DNA from: Lysobacterales bacterium
GTDB lineage: Bacteria > Pseudomonadota > Gammaproteobacteria > Xanthomonadales > SZUA-36
Direction of reading: 5' to 3'
NCBI GenBank assembly: GCA_013002505.1
Contig: JABDJL010000158.1
Location: forward strand, 1-37,501
DNA length: 37,501 nucleotides
Positions 21,515 to 29,952 of the stretch are shown here, in pieces. The first letter of the stretch is position 1; each line of letters opens with the position of its first letter. The translations under genes were made by a program, and so were the position numbers. Under the pieces are notes generated by a model that was given only the letters and a program-made list of their open reading frames with translations, searched no databases and was not told the DNA's origin.

Positions 21515-22777
21515 TCAGGGCAATCGACGGACGAGGACCAGGGTGATGTCATCCGCCTGCGGCGCTTCTCCGCCAAACTCCTGAGCGCCACTGACCAGCA
21601 ACTCACATAATTCCGCCATTGGCCGATCATGATGGGTGCGGATAATCTCCGCCACCCGGTCTTCACCGAACTGGGAACCGTCCAGGGCCGTGTACTCGTA
21701 GACACCATCAGAGATCAGGGCCAGGATGTCGCCCGCTTCGAGTTTCAGGACCTGTCCGGGTTCGGTCTCTTCTATCGGCATCACCCCGACCGGAAAATTG
21801 GTGGGCTTGTACCAGTCACATTCACCGGCAGCCGCCCGGAAATGCAATATCGGCCCCTGGCCACCGGAATGATATTCAACCTCGTGAGACGACGGATCAA
21901 GGAACCCCATGAAGGCCGTGATAAAGCGGTCATCCGGCAGGTCTTCGTCCAGTTGATTGTTGACCTGCCGGTACGCTTCGTCGAGGTCGGCGCCAAGCCG
22001 GAAAGAAACGCGCAGCATGGCCTGCATCTGCGTGGCTGACAAGGCGGGCCCGAACCCGTGGCCGGTGGCGTCGCCCAGCAGCATGAACAGCTTTTCCCCG
22101 AGCACCACCAGGTCGTAAAGATCCCCCCCGGTGTGGTCGGTCGGCAAAAAATGGCCGTGCAGATCATATCCAGCCACATCGGGCATTCGATCGGGCAAGG
22201 TGCTCATCTGGATTTCACGCGCCACCGTGACTTCCTGGTGAAGAATTGCATTGGCCAGCAATTCGTCGGTCATCCTGGAGTGCTGAATGGCCACCGCGCA
22301 TTGCGCCGCCAGCGCCGGACCGACCCATTCATCGTGCTTGTCAAACTGGCCAACATTTTCGCCCAGCCATTGCATCACTCCGAGCAGCGAGTCGTCCTGT
22401 CCGACGATCGGAACATTCAACAGCGAGCGCGTCTCGAAACCCTCAACGTGTACCGGAAAGGCCTGGAACAGTTCGTCTTCGCGGCAATCGTGGATATTGG
22501 TGATTTCCAGCTCCCGGGCGCATATCCCCGCATAACCTTCACCGATGCCGAGGCGATTGGCTTCGTCGCTGGGTGGGGTCACCTGGACCAGTTCCCGGGT
22601 CGAGCGTTCGAGCAGCCACAAAACACCGGCCTCGGCCACGATAGCCACCTTGCCGACCTCGATGATTTCACGCAGCAATTCCGGCATTGCGGCAGGGGCA
22701 GCAAGGCGGTGCATGATTTCAAGGATCTGGACCAGTGATTCCCTGGAGATCTCATTCGGATTAATCAGATGTTTCAT
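21515..22777 (-). CDS. GAF-domain PP2C/SpoIIE phosphatase (RsbU-like)
   Basis: A 420-residue protein with an N-terminal GAF-type sensor (about residues 20-165; GEGYAGICARE, RSLLNVPIVG), a helical linker with VAREIQMSTLP, and a C-terminal PP2C-like SpoIIE domain (about 200-420). Metal-binding Asp residues lie in HTGGD219LYD and GD236ATGHG, with later motifs SDGVYEY and ADDITLV. It should dephosphorylate the STAS protein in response to a ligand bound by GAF. A TTG precedes the preferred ATG at 22777. The kinase gene follows after 90 bases. Upstream is a 110-base divergent spacer shared with the cupin gene, holding a CCCGGT/ACCGGG inverted repeat (22824-22850). Confidence 0.93.
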   Translation of the reverse strand: MKHLINPNEISRESLVQILEIMHRLAAPAAMPELLREIIEVGKVAIVAEAGVLWLLERSTRELVQVTPPSDEANRLGIGEGYAGICARELEITNIHDCREDELFQAFPVHVEGFETRSLLNVPIVGQDDSLLGVMQWLGENVGQFDKHDEWVGPALAAQCAVAIQHSRMTDELLANAILHQEVTVAREIQMSTLPDRMPDVAGYDLHGHFLPTDHTGGDLYDLVVLGEKLFMLLGDATGHGFGPALSATQMQAMLRVSFRLGADLDEAYRQVNNQLDEDLPDDRFITAFMGFLDPSSHEVEYHSGGQGPILHFRAAAGECDWYKPTNFPVGVMPIEETEPGQVLKLEAGDILALISDGVYEYTALDGSQFGEDRVAEIIRTHHDRPMAELCELLVSGAQEFGGEAPQADDITLVLVRRLP

Positions 22778-22887
22778 CAAACGCTCTCTGCATGCCGCCA
22801 GCCGCTAATCTATCAAACATCCCCCCGGTCAGCACATGAGCCGCACCGGGACTGATATGATTTTTTGGTCAAGCTGGAGATATTGCT

Positions 22888-23394
22888 ATGAACAAACCCA
22901 TTCTGAACATCAATGACCTTGAATTCATGGACTGGGGGCAAGGCGAGCGCTTCGCCGCCAGGTTCGGGCTGATCAGCCGCAGAATCGGCGCCAATGGACT
23001 CGGTTATAACCTGACCGTGGTGCCACCAGGCAAACGGGCGTTTCCGTTTCACAGTCACCGTGTGAACGATGAGATGTTTTTCATCGTTTCAGGCAGCGGA
23101 CAGATCCGCATTGGTGACAAGCTTTGGGACATCAGAGAAGGCGACGTGATCGCTTGCCCGCCCGGCGGGCCGGAAACAGCGCACCAGATCATCAACAACT
23201 CGGACGCAGACCTGGAGTACCTTGCCGTGTCGACCACGATGTCTCCTGAAGTGGCCGAGTACCCCGACTCGGACAAGGTCGGCGTGATCATGGAACTCGA
23301 GGACAGCAAGGACGGCATGCCGGAAATATGGCGCCTGATGATGAAATCCGAATCTACCCAGGTGGACTACTGGGAAGGTGAAGATACTGACTGA
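22888..23394 (+). CDS. Cupin-domain protein
   Basis: A 168-residue soluble protein with one cupin barrel. Motif 1 gives PFHSHRVNDEMFFIVSGSG with metal ligands His55, His57 and Glu62; motif 2, GDVIACPPGGPETAHQI, supplies His99. All four ligands are present, so it should bind a divalent metal. Cupins of this type include dioxygenases, isomerases and sensors, and nothing here fixes the reaction. GGAG 8 bases upstream supports the ATG. It is divergent from the phosphatase gene and convergent with the decarboxylase gene (2 bases between stops). Confidence 0.85.
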   Translation: MNKPILNINDLEFMDWGQGERFAARFGLISRRIGANGLGYNLTVVPPGKRAFPFHSHRVNDEMFFIVSGSGQIRIGDKLWDIREGDVIACPPGGPETAHQIINNSDADLEYLAVSTTMSPEVAEYPDSDKVGVIMELEDSKDGMPEIWRLMMKSESTQVDYWEGEDTD

Positions 23395-23396
23395 AT

Positions 23397-24833
23397 TCAG
23401 CCGGCAGTCTCCGACACCAGTATTTGCAGCAGGTAATCCACTTCACGCCGGTGGGTGCGAAAATGCAGGATTGCGACGCGCAGTGTGAATTCGCCATCAA
23501 GGCGCGTGGAAGAGATGAAAATTCTGCCATCGTCATGCACCGCCTGCAGGATTTTCCGGTTGGCCTGTTCCGCGTCACCCTGGGGCGGGTTGTAACGAAA
23601 TGTCACCACTGACAGATCAGGATATGGCCCGACCTCGAAGCCCGGTAGTTGTGCTACTTGCTCATGAAAGTAACGGGCCAACCATAATTTTTCTGACAGC
23701 GCGGCCCTGAACGGTTCGAGGCCGAACAGCTTAAGCGGCAGCCACAAACGCAAGCCGCGGAAAGGTCGGCTCAGTTCGGCCGAAAGGTCAGCCGGGCTGT
23801 ACCCGCCTTCCGGCGGCTGCGCATCCTGCATGTAATCTGCCTGGTAACGGTGGGCCCTGGCGAGCAGCTCCTCGTCCCGGACCAGCACGGCTCCGGATCC
23901 GTAAGGCAGAAACAGGCCCTTGTGTGGATCCATGACAATAGAGTCAGCATGTTGCAAACCCGGCAGGGCCTCCCTGCCTTCTTCGCACAACAGGAAAAAG
24001 CCGCCATAAGCCGCATCCACGTGCAGCCAGCATGCCTGCTTCCGGCAAATTGAAGAGATTTGCAGCAAGGGATCTACGGCCCCGCTGTCCGTGGTTCCGG
24101 CAGAGGCCACCACCAGCCACGGTTGCATGCCATTTTCCCGGTCTGCAATGATCATGGCCTCGAGCACTGCGGCTTCCATCCGGTGCCGCTGGTCCATCGG
24201 CACGAACCTCAACGGGCACTCCTCCAGCCCGGCCACCCGCAGAGCCTTGTCGACGCAATGATGCACTTGGCGTGACATGTAGATCGTGCTCCGGGGAATG
24301 TCTGCAGGCCTGATGCCGGCGGCATCCCGGGCCGTGACAATGGCGCTCAGGTTTGCCGTGCTGCCACCTGAAGTCAGGTCACCCCCAGCCTCGGCCGGCA
24401 GACCGGCCAGGTCTGCCATCCAGCGCACCAGCTGCCTTTCCATGCGTGCGGCGCCTGGTGAAGCAAAATGAACGCCAGAGTAGCGGTTGGCCACGTCCGC
24501 CAGGAAATCGCCCAGCGCAGACGGCACCAGTCCGCCGCCGGGAATGTAGCCGAGGTGTCCGCCCGATGCAGGATTGATGCCGGGGCCATCCACCGATTCG
24601 GCCAGTTGATCAAGCAATTCGCTGATCGGGGTTGGGGATTCTGGAATCGCTCCATCCAGAACCGAGCTCTGGCCAAGGTCGCGCACGTAGGTCCGTGCGT
24701 CCGGCAGGCCGTCAATAAAAGTTTCCGCGTAGTCGATTGAACGGCTAATCCAGTCCTTGCGCTGGTCGCAGCCCGGCTCCAGCGAGCGGGATACCGATTC
24801 CAGCTGGCCCAGCTTTTCGTCCCAATCTGTCAT
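23397..24833 (-). CDS. Group II PLP-dependent amino acid decarboxylase
   Basis: This 478-residue enzyme shows the aromatic-L-amino-acid/glutamate decarboxylase fold. Motifs in order: TSGGSTANLSA (phosphate binding), QVHHCVDKA with the stacking His, SAGTTDSGAVDPL, LHVDAAYGG with the Asp that bonds the pyridine nitrogen, and MDPHKGLFLPYG with the PLP lysine (Lys305). The motif order and length fit tyrosine, DOPA, tryptophan or 2,4-diaminobutyrate decarboxylases; the substrate cannot be told. The ATG at 24833 (AGGGAG upstream) is preferred to TTG one codon earlier. The gene stands alone on its strand, facing the cupin gene. Confidence 0.92.
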   Translation of the reverse strand: MTDWDEKLGQLESVSRSLEPGCDQRKDWISRSIDYAETFIDGLPDARTYVRDLGQSSVLDGAIPESPTPISELLDQLAESVDGPGINPASGGHLGYIPGGGLVPSALGDFLADVANRYSGVHFASPGAARMERQLVRWMADLAGLPAEAGGDLTSGGSTANLSAIVTARDAAGIRPADIPRSTIYMSRQVHHCVDKALRVAGLEECPLRFVPMDQRHRMEAAVLEAMIIADRENGMQPWLVVASAGTTDSGAVDPLLQISSICRKQACWLHVDAAYGGFFLLCEEGREALPGLQHADSIVMDPHKGLFLPYGSGAVLVRDEELLARAHRYQADYMQDAQPPEGGYSPADLSAELSRPFRGLRLWLPLKLFGLEPFRAALSEKLWLARYFHEQVAQLPGFEVGPYPDLSVVTFRYNPPQGDAEQANRKILQAVHDDGRIFISSTRLDGEFTLRVAILHFRTHRREVDYLLQILVSETAG

Positions 24834-24974
24834 CAATCTCCCTGGCAGCCTTGCGACCGAATAAGCGAGTAAGGCGTCATTAATAACTGTCCGTCACGGC
24901 TACCGCAAGCATGTTACCTGTATTGCCAGCCCTGGCTGACACCTGAAGCCGATGCGGACACGCTTTGGCGAACG

Positions 24975-25015
24975 GGCGAAGGCCGGGCAAAGCCATCTCC
25001 GGTCTTCGCCTTTTT
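24975..25015 (+). terminator. Orphan rho-independent terminator on the plus strand
   Basis: Twelve-base arms GGCGAAGGCCGG (24975-24986) and CCGGTCTTCGCC (24999-25010) pair with a single mismatch around a 12-base loop and are followed by TTTTT. No plus-strand gene lies upstream; the spacer back to 24834 only holds the divergent decarboxylase start. It may therefore end a small RNA, or act as an attenuator in the leader of the YjbR-DUF4212-symporter operon that begins at about 25093. The rest of the spacer shows no motif I recognise. Confidence 0.7.
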
Positions 25016-25092
25016 GTTGCCTGGCTTCGTACCCGCCGGCATCAAGGCTGCCGCGTGGCAGGTGACAGCAGCGCGAAACTGAGGCAGTCTTG

Positions 25093-25496
25093 ATGCATGA
25101 ATCAGGAACACCAGGATCCATGGGGCACGCGGGAACCCAGGGACGAGAGGCAGGTGCTGCAGTGAGTAGCGCAATCCGTGCTCGCCAGCTGGCGCTTGGA
25201 TTGCCGGAAGCAGTCGAGAAACCACATTTTCACAAGGCTTCATTCCGGGTCAGCAACCGTATTTTTGCGACGCTTGACGAACAGAAAAATGTGCTGGTCG
25301 TGAAACTGAAACCGGCGGATCACGCAAGCAGTATCGAATCTCAACCAGAAATATTTCATAGCGTAGGCTGGGAGCATCAGGGTTGGACCGGAATTCACCT
25401 GGCACAGATCAGCAGCGCGCAACTGCAGGCAATGATTGTTCTGGCATGGAAAAACGTTGCCCCCAAGCGCGCCGTCAGGGCCTACGAGGAAAATTT

Positions 25497-25500
<4 letters not shown>
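25093..25500 (+). CDS. MmcQ/YjbR-family protein
   Basis: The conserved part (about the last 110 residues) runs ALGLPEAVEKPHFHKASFRV, KNVLVVKLKP, IFHSVGWEHQGWTGIHL and VLAWKNVAPKR, the MmcQ/YjbR pattern. This CyaY-like small fold is often called DNA-binding, with little functional proof. ATG at 25093 has GAGG 8 bases upstream, but the first 23 residues are Gly-rich and unlike the family; an in-frame GTG at 25162 would give a normal 112-residue protein. The end overlaps the next gene as ATGA, so it opens an operon with the symporter. Confidence 0.85.
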
Positions 25501-25762
<262 letters not shown>

Positions 25763-25763
<1 letters not shown>

Positions 25764-27532
25764 TGGACCTCAAGACCCTGACATACGCGGTGGTGGGTGC
25801 GAGTTTCGTGCTCTACATCGGTATCGCATTCTGGTCGAGGGCGCGCAGCACCGGCGATTTCTACGTGGCAGGAAAACATGTTCACCCGGTCGCCAACGGC
25901 ATGGCCACCGCCGCCGACTGGATGTCCGCCGCGTCGTTTATTTCAATGGCTGGTCTTATCGCATTCCTGGGATACGGCGGCTCGGTATACCTGATGGGCT
26001 GGACCGGCGGCTACGTGCTGCTGGCTTTATTACTGGCGCCCTACCTGCGTAAGTACGGCCGCTTCACCGTGCCGGAGTTTATCGGCGACCGATACTACTC
26101 AAACGCGGCCCGCACCGTCGCTGTCATCTGCTTGATATTCATCTCGTTCACCTACGTAGCGGGCCAGATGCGTGGCGTCGGCATCGTGTTTTCCCGTTTC
26201 CTGGAGGTGCCGCTGAACCTGGGCCTGGTGATCGGCATGGGCATCGTCTTCATTTACGCCGTGTTGGGTGGCATGAAGGGCATTACCTACACGCAGGTTG
26301 CCCAGTATTGCGTGCTGATTTTCGCCTATACCGTGCCCGCGGTGTTTATTGCACTGCAGCTTACCGGCAACCCGGTACCGCAACTCGGGTTGGGTAGCGA
26401 ACTGAAAGGCGAAGGTGTCTACCTGCTCGACAAGCTGGACGCCATCGTCACGGACCTGGGTTTCAGGGCTTACACCGAGGGCAGCAAGAGCAAAACAGAC
26501 GTGTTCGCGATCACGCTGGCATTAATGGTCGGCACTGCAGGTCTGCCACATGTCATCGTGCGGTTTTTCACCGTGCCAAGGGTTGCTGACGCGCGGCGGT
26601 CCGCCGGTTGGGCGTTGTTGTTTATTGCCATTCTTTACACCACCGCACCCGCAGTCGGCGCCATGGCCAGATACAACCTGATCAACACGCTGCAACCCGG
26701 CGAAATTGGCAGCGCGCAAGGCAACCTTGAATATGCACAGAGGCCCGCTTGGTTCAGGACCTGGGAAGAAACCGGCCTGTTGGCATTCGATGATCACAAT
26801 GGCGATGGCCGTATCCAGTATTACGATGACACCAATCCGGACTTCCGTGAAACGGCAAAATCCTACGGCTGGCAAGGAAATGAACTAGGGGTTGACCGCG
26901 ACATCATGGTGCTGGCCAACCCGGAAATTGCCAGGCTACCCAACTGGGTTATTGCGCTGGTCGCCGCAGGCGGGATTGCGGCCGCCCTGTCCACGGCTGC
27001 CGGGCTGTTGCTGGTGATCTCAGCTTCGTTCTCACACGATTTGCTGAAAAGCATCATCGCGCCGGGCATCACCGACAAGCAGGAGTTGGCCGCCGGGCGG
27101 ATTGCGGCGGCCGTTGCTATCCTGCTGGCCGGCTACCTGGGTTGGAACCCGCCGGGTTTTGTCGCCCAGGTGGTGGCTTTCGCGTTTGGACTGGCCGCTG
27201 CCTCGTTGTTTCCTGCGATCCTGATGGGCATCTTTAGCAAGCGCGTCAACAAGCAGGGCGCCATCGCCGGCATGCTTACCGGTCTGACCTTCACCTTTAT
27301 GTATATAATTGTTTACAAGGGTGTTTTCTTCGAACCACTCCGTGAAAACATTGCCGCGAACTGGCTGTTCGGCATTTCACCTGAAGGCATAGGCGTGGTT
27401 GGAATGGTGTTGAATTTCGCCGTGGCCTGGGCTGTCAGCATGATGACAGAAGAGCCTCCCGAGGAAGTCCAGGAACTGGTTGAATTCATCCGCGTGCCGC
27501 GCGGGGCAGCCGCGGCGGTGGATTCCCACTGA
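25763..27532 (+). CDS. Sodium:solute symporter, VC_2705/ActP-like (SSS family)
   Basis: A 589-residue carrier with about thirteen membrane helices. The start ADWMSAASFISMAGLIAFLGYGG and the later AAGGIAAALSTAAGLLLVISASFSHDL are the sodium-site helices of the SSS family; ActP-like members take up acetate or other short acids. A long loop (about residues 320-375) contains D344-x-N-x-D-G-x-I-x-x-x-D355, an almost perfect EF-hand type calcium loop. The partner DUF4212 gene overlaps its start by one base. Substrate is not decided by sequence; acetate, pyruvate or a similar carboxylate is likely. The gene converges on the MOSC gene with 5 bases between stops. Confidence 0.92.
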
Positions 27533-27537
27533 ACCGG

Positions 27538-28023
27538 TCAGATCACGGTCAGGGGCTGGCGGCCCCTGCTCAGCGTTCCATTCGTCAGGATACGGGCACG
27601 CAGCCCTCCATTGCCTTTCAGAAACTCCCTCGCACCGTCACCTATTGAACGATTCATCCATTGGCAGGGCGCACACTCCTCGGTGCCCGCGAAACGCACA
27701 CCGTTGATTTCAAATTCCCTGCCAATCAGCGTATTGAGATCAATACCCGAAACCATGACGTTGCGCCGCATCGCCCAAGGAGGGCACTCAACCGCGCCGG
27801 TGTGTTCCAGGACGGCTTCGAGAATTTCCTTGCTGAAGAATGTCACCTGGCCCTTGTAGTTGTCCTTGTATTCAAAGAACCGGTCGCCTTTCAGGCCTTT
27901 ACCGGCCACGCATTCCACGCTGGACACCGGCTGCATGCGGTGCGACCGTGCCGCGGTTTCATCCTGTCCGATAAAACCGTGTTCGGAGGATACAAAAATG
28001 TTCTGGATGTCGATGGCGCTCAT
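27538..28023 (-). CDS. MOSC-domain protein
   Basis: The frame is open for 20 more codons, but the ATG at 28023 (MSAIDIQNIFVSSEHGF) begins the conserved domain, giving 161 residues. The MOSC core is visible: GKGLKGDRFF, QVTFFSKEIL, RRNVMVSGIDLN and the conserved Cys in EECAPCQWM. MOSC domains carry sulfur for molybdenum or iron-sulfur cofactors; stand-alone bacterial ones often reduce N-hydroxylated compounds with molybdenum cofactor, or have unknown roles. No molybdenum genes are nearby. It is divergent from the kinase gene with a 141-base spacer. Confidence 0.9.
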   Translation of the reverse strand: MSAIDIQNIFVSSEHGFIGQDETAARSHRMQPVSSVECVAGKGLKGDRFFEYKDNYKGQVTFFSKEILEAVLEHTGAVECPPWAMRRNVMVSGIDLNTLIGREFEINGVRFAGTEECAPCQWMNRSIGDGAREFLKGNGGLRARILTNGTLSRGRQPLTVI

Positions 28024-28164
28024 TTTCGGATTCCGTGCCGGGAACCATGATAGTGCCGCGATAAGCCCTGCCACACAAGGCACAGTTTATCGCCAGTCAT
28101 GCCTGAACAGCCGCCCACCTGGGCCGGGTTTGGATACCGCGCAAGCTTATGGGACACTGCGCGC

Positions 28165-28800
28165 ATGGCTGAACGAAAAACGATCGCAATTGCCGGGAAC
28201 ATCGGTTCAGGCAAGTCTTCCCTGGTCGAATTCCTGACCCGGACTTATGGAATCGAACCCTTCTACGAACCGAACGATGAGAACCCTTACCTGCCCGATT
28301 TTTACCAGGACATGAAGCAATGGGCCTTCCATTCACAGCTGTATTTTCTTGCCAACAAGTTTCGTATTCACCAGCAACTGGACCAGATGCCGGGCGTCGT
28401 GGTGCTCGACCGGACGATTTTCGAAGATGCCGAGATATTTGCCACCGCCCTGAACCAGATGCGCGTTTTGAACGGCAGGGACTGGGACACTTACTGGGAT
28501 TTCTACCAGATCATTCTCAATGCCATTCGCCCACCCGACCTGCTGATTTACCTGCGCTGCTCAATGCGCACCATCCGGCGCCGCATCAGGATGCGCGGAC
28601 GCGCCATGGAGCAGGACATTCCGCTGAGCTACCTGAAAAGGCTTGAAGGCCTTTACGAGCAGTGGGTAGAGAATTATTCGATGGGCGAGGTGCTGGTTCT
28701 TGACTCTGGAAAACTCAATTATATCAATGATATGGTGGATTGCCTCGACGTGATGCAACGGGTCGAGGGCCTGTTACCCACGGCCCTGAACCGTGAGTAG
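28165..28800 (+). CDS. Deoxynucleoside kinase family protein
   Basis: The 211-residue protein starts at ATG 28165, placing the P-loop GNIGSGKSS at residues 9-17 as in the family; the frame opens 22 codons earlier without conserved sequence. Other motifs: the substrate Glu in FYEPNDENPYL, the DRTIFEDAEIF (DR) motif, and the LID region RTIRRRIRMRGRAMEQ. These kinases phosphorylate deoxyadenosine, deoxyguanosine or related nucleosides in salvage; specificity is not visible. In Gram-negatives the family is patchy. The gene is single and ends 20 bases before the convergent small-secreted-protein gene. Confidence 0.9.
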   Translation: MAERKTIAIAGNIGSGKSSLVEFLTRTYGIEPFYEPNDENPYLPDFYQDMKQWAFHSQLYFLANKFRIHQQLDQMPGVVVLDRTIFEDAEIFATALNQMRVLNGRDWDTYWDFYQIILNAIRPPDLLIYLRCSMRTIRRRIRMRGRAMEQDIPLSYLKRLEGLYEQWVENYSMGEVLVLDSGKLNYINDMVDCLDVMQRVEGLLPTALNRE

Positions 28801-28820
28801 GATGCGTTCCATTCAATCGA

Positions 28821-29198
28821 TCAGGGCTGTTCCTGGCGCGCCTTGTAAGCCCTGACAGCAACGTTGAACTGCTCAGCAATGCGCGTTTCCATTTCAACCG
28901 AATAATCATGCGCCCGGTCCAGCGCCAGGCGATTCCCGTCACTGAGGCCCTCGGCGGTGCGGCTCTTGTCGAGGCAGGCGCGATAGGCTTCCAGGTCCTG
29001 CTGAAACGTATTGATACGCGCTTTGCCGACTTTCAAAGTTTCGAAATCGGCGTCTGCAGGCACTTTTGCCGGTGCGCTGGGCAATTTGCAGGTCTGTGCC
29101 TCCAGCGGCAATAACACCGCTGAACCATCCGCTGTCTGGGCTTGCGCCAATACGGAATACGCCAGAGCGGCAACAATTGAAAGACTACTTAGTTTCAT
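28821..29198 (-). CDS. Small secreted protein of unknown function
   Basis: I do not recognise this 125-residue protein. From the ATG at 29198 it has a clear signal peptide (MKLSSLSIVAALAYSVLAQA, cleavage after residue 20). The mature part has two Cys (in QTCKL and YRACLD) that may pair, a Pro-rich N-terminus and then charged helices with many Ala, Asp and Arg. It would act in the periplasm. The frame continues upstream for 32 codons without a plausible start. The 177 bases to the next gene on this strand show nothing I can name. Confidence 0.72.
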   Translation of the reverse strand: MKLSSLSIVAALAYSVLAQAQTADGSAVLLPLEAQTCKLPSAPAKVPADADFETLKVGKARINTFQQDLEAYRACLDKSRTAEGLSDGNRLALDRAHDYSVEMETRIAEQFNVAVRAYKARQEQP

Positions 29199-29375
29199 TA
29201 ATCGGGTTCCGTCATCAATGTGATTGCCTGCTGCCAGACTCCTCAATGGGTGAGCAGAATACCATGTCACCCACCGTCTTCGAACAGGCTGCATGCCGCA
29301 GTGGCATCATCCACCAGGGAATCAGCTTACATCCGCATTCGGCCCGCAAACCTGCCGACGCTGCCCGTAAAAGGT

Positions 29376-29777
29376 TCATTTGCGACCCAGCTGCCGGAGT
29401 GAGCGCATCGCCTGATCTGCGCATTCGGCGGGCACCAGGATGTGATCATGAAAGTAGCCGGCAAACAGGTTGGCCGGAATACCCTGCTCCGCAAGGCAAG
29501 CGGATATCGCGGCGGTCAACCCAACGGCATTGAGATCGGAATGCACTGACAGTGAGATTAAACAAAACGGCCTGCCTGAATCGAGTCCGGCCTTGTGGGC
29601 CGTGGATTGATCGATGAGCATGGCCAGGCCCTCCTTTTCCTGAATCATGGCCACGGGATCGAGTGAAGCGAGGTCTCCATAACGCGCGCCGGGAATACTG
29701 GTGAATACGAACAACCCCTCTGCAAGGCGTGGATCGGCATGCTTTATGAGTGTTTCAAGATCATTTATCGCCGCCAC
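29376..29777 (-). CDS. ACT-domain protein (DUF2241/ACT_7 type)
   Basis: A 133-residue soluble protein. DLETLIKHADPRLAEGLFVF and the later LTAAISACLAEQGIPANLFAGYFHDHILVP match small stand-alone ACT proteins, in which two ACT folds form an amino-acid sensing unit. The start is GTG at 29777, supported by GGAGAG 4 bases upstream. A promoter-like pair and a tandem array of 23-bp repeats lie directly upstream, suggesting specific control. The neighbours (sarcosine-oxidase-type enzyme, NSS transporter, serA, Lrp) all concern amino acids, which fits an amino-acid-binding role; the ligand is unknown. Confidence 0.85.
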   Translation of the reverse strand: MAAINDLETLIKHADPRLAEGLFVFTSIPGARYGDLASLDPVAMIQEKEGLAMLIDQSTAHKAGLDSGRPFCLISLSVHSDLNAVGLTAAISACLAEQGIPANLFAGYFHDHILVPAECADQAMRSLRQLGRK

Positions 29778-29815
29778 CCAGCTCTCCAGTAATTCTAAGT
29801 TAAAACTCTATCTTA

Positions 29816-29843
29816 ATGATATTAAACATATTTTTTTATGCAA
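29816..29843 (-). promoter_or_regulatory. Candidate promoter of the ACT-domain gene
   Basis: On the minus strand TTGCAT (29838-29843) and TATCAT (29816-29821) are 16 bases apart in a strongly AT-rich stretch, about 40 bases before the GTG start. Both are four- or five-base matches to the housekeeping consensus. The 23-bp repeat array begins at the -35 element. Confidence 0.35.
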
Positions 29844-29926
29844 TATTGGCTATAGACAAAATGCCAAAATGGCTATAGACAAATTGCCATATTGGCTATA
29901 GACAAAATGCCATATTGGCTAAAGCC
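29839..29926. repeat. Tandem array of 23-bp AT-rich repeats
   Basis: Three full units lie head to tail at 29848-29870, 29871-29893 and 29894-29916; the last two differ at one base and the first differs from the third at two. A 9-base partial unit precedes them and a partial unit (GGCTAAAGCCA) follows. The core is GGCTATAGACAAAATGCC, with TGGC and GCCA arms repeated at each turn, so each unit could bind a dimeric regulator. The array lies between the stop of the oxidase gene and the -35 region of the ACT-domain gene. Iteron-like geometry is present but no replication gene is nearby. Confidence 0.88.
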
Positions 29927-29952
29927 ATTCTTGCACGCACCCCTGCTGCCTG

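Noticed and set aside
24961-25015. Possible glycine or cyclic-di-GMP riboswitch in the leader of the symporter operon
   Set aside because: Short strings such as GCGAAGG and GGCAAAGCC recall these classes, but the other conserved segments and pairing partners could not be found.
29839-29926. 23-bp array considered as a CRISPR or plasmid origin
   Set aside because: There are no spacers between units and no cas, rep or partition genes nearby.
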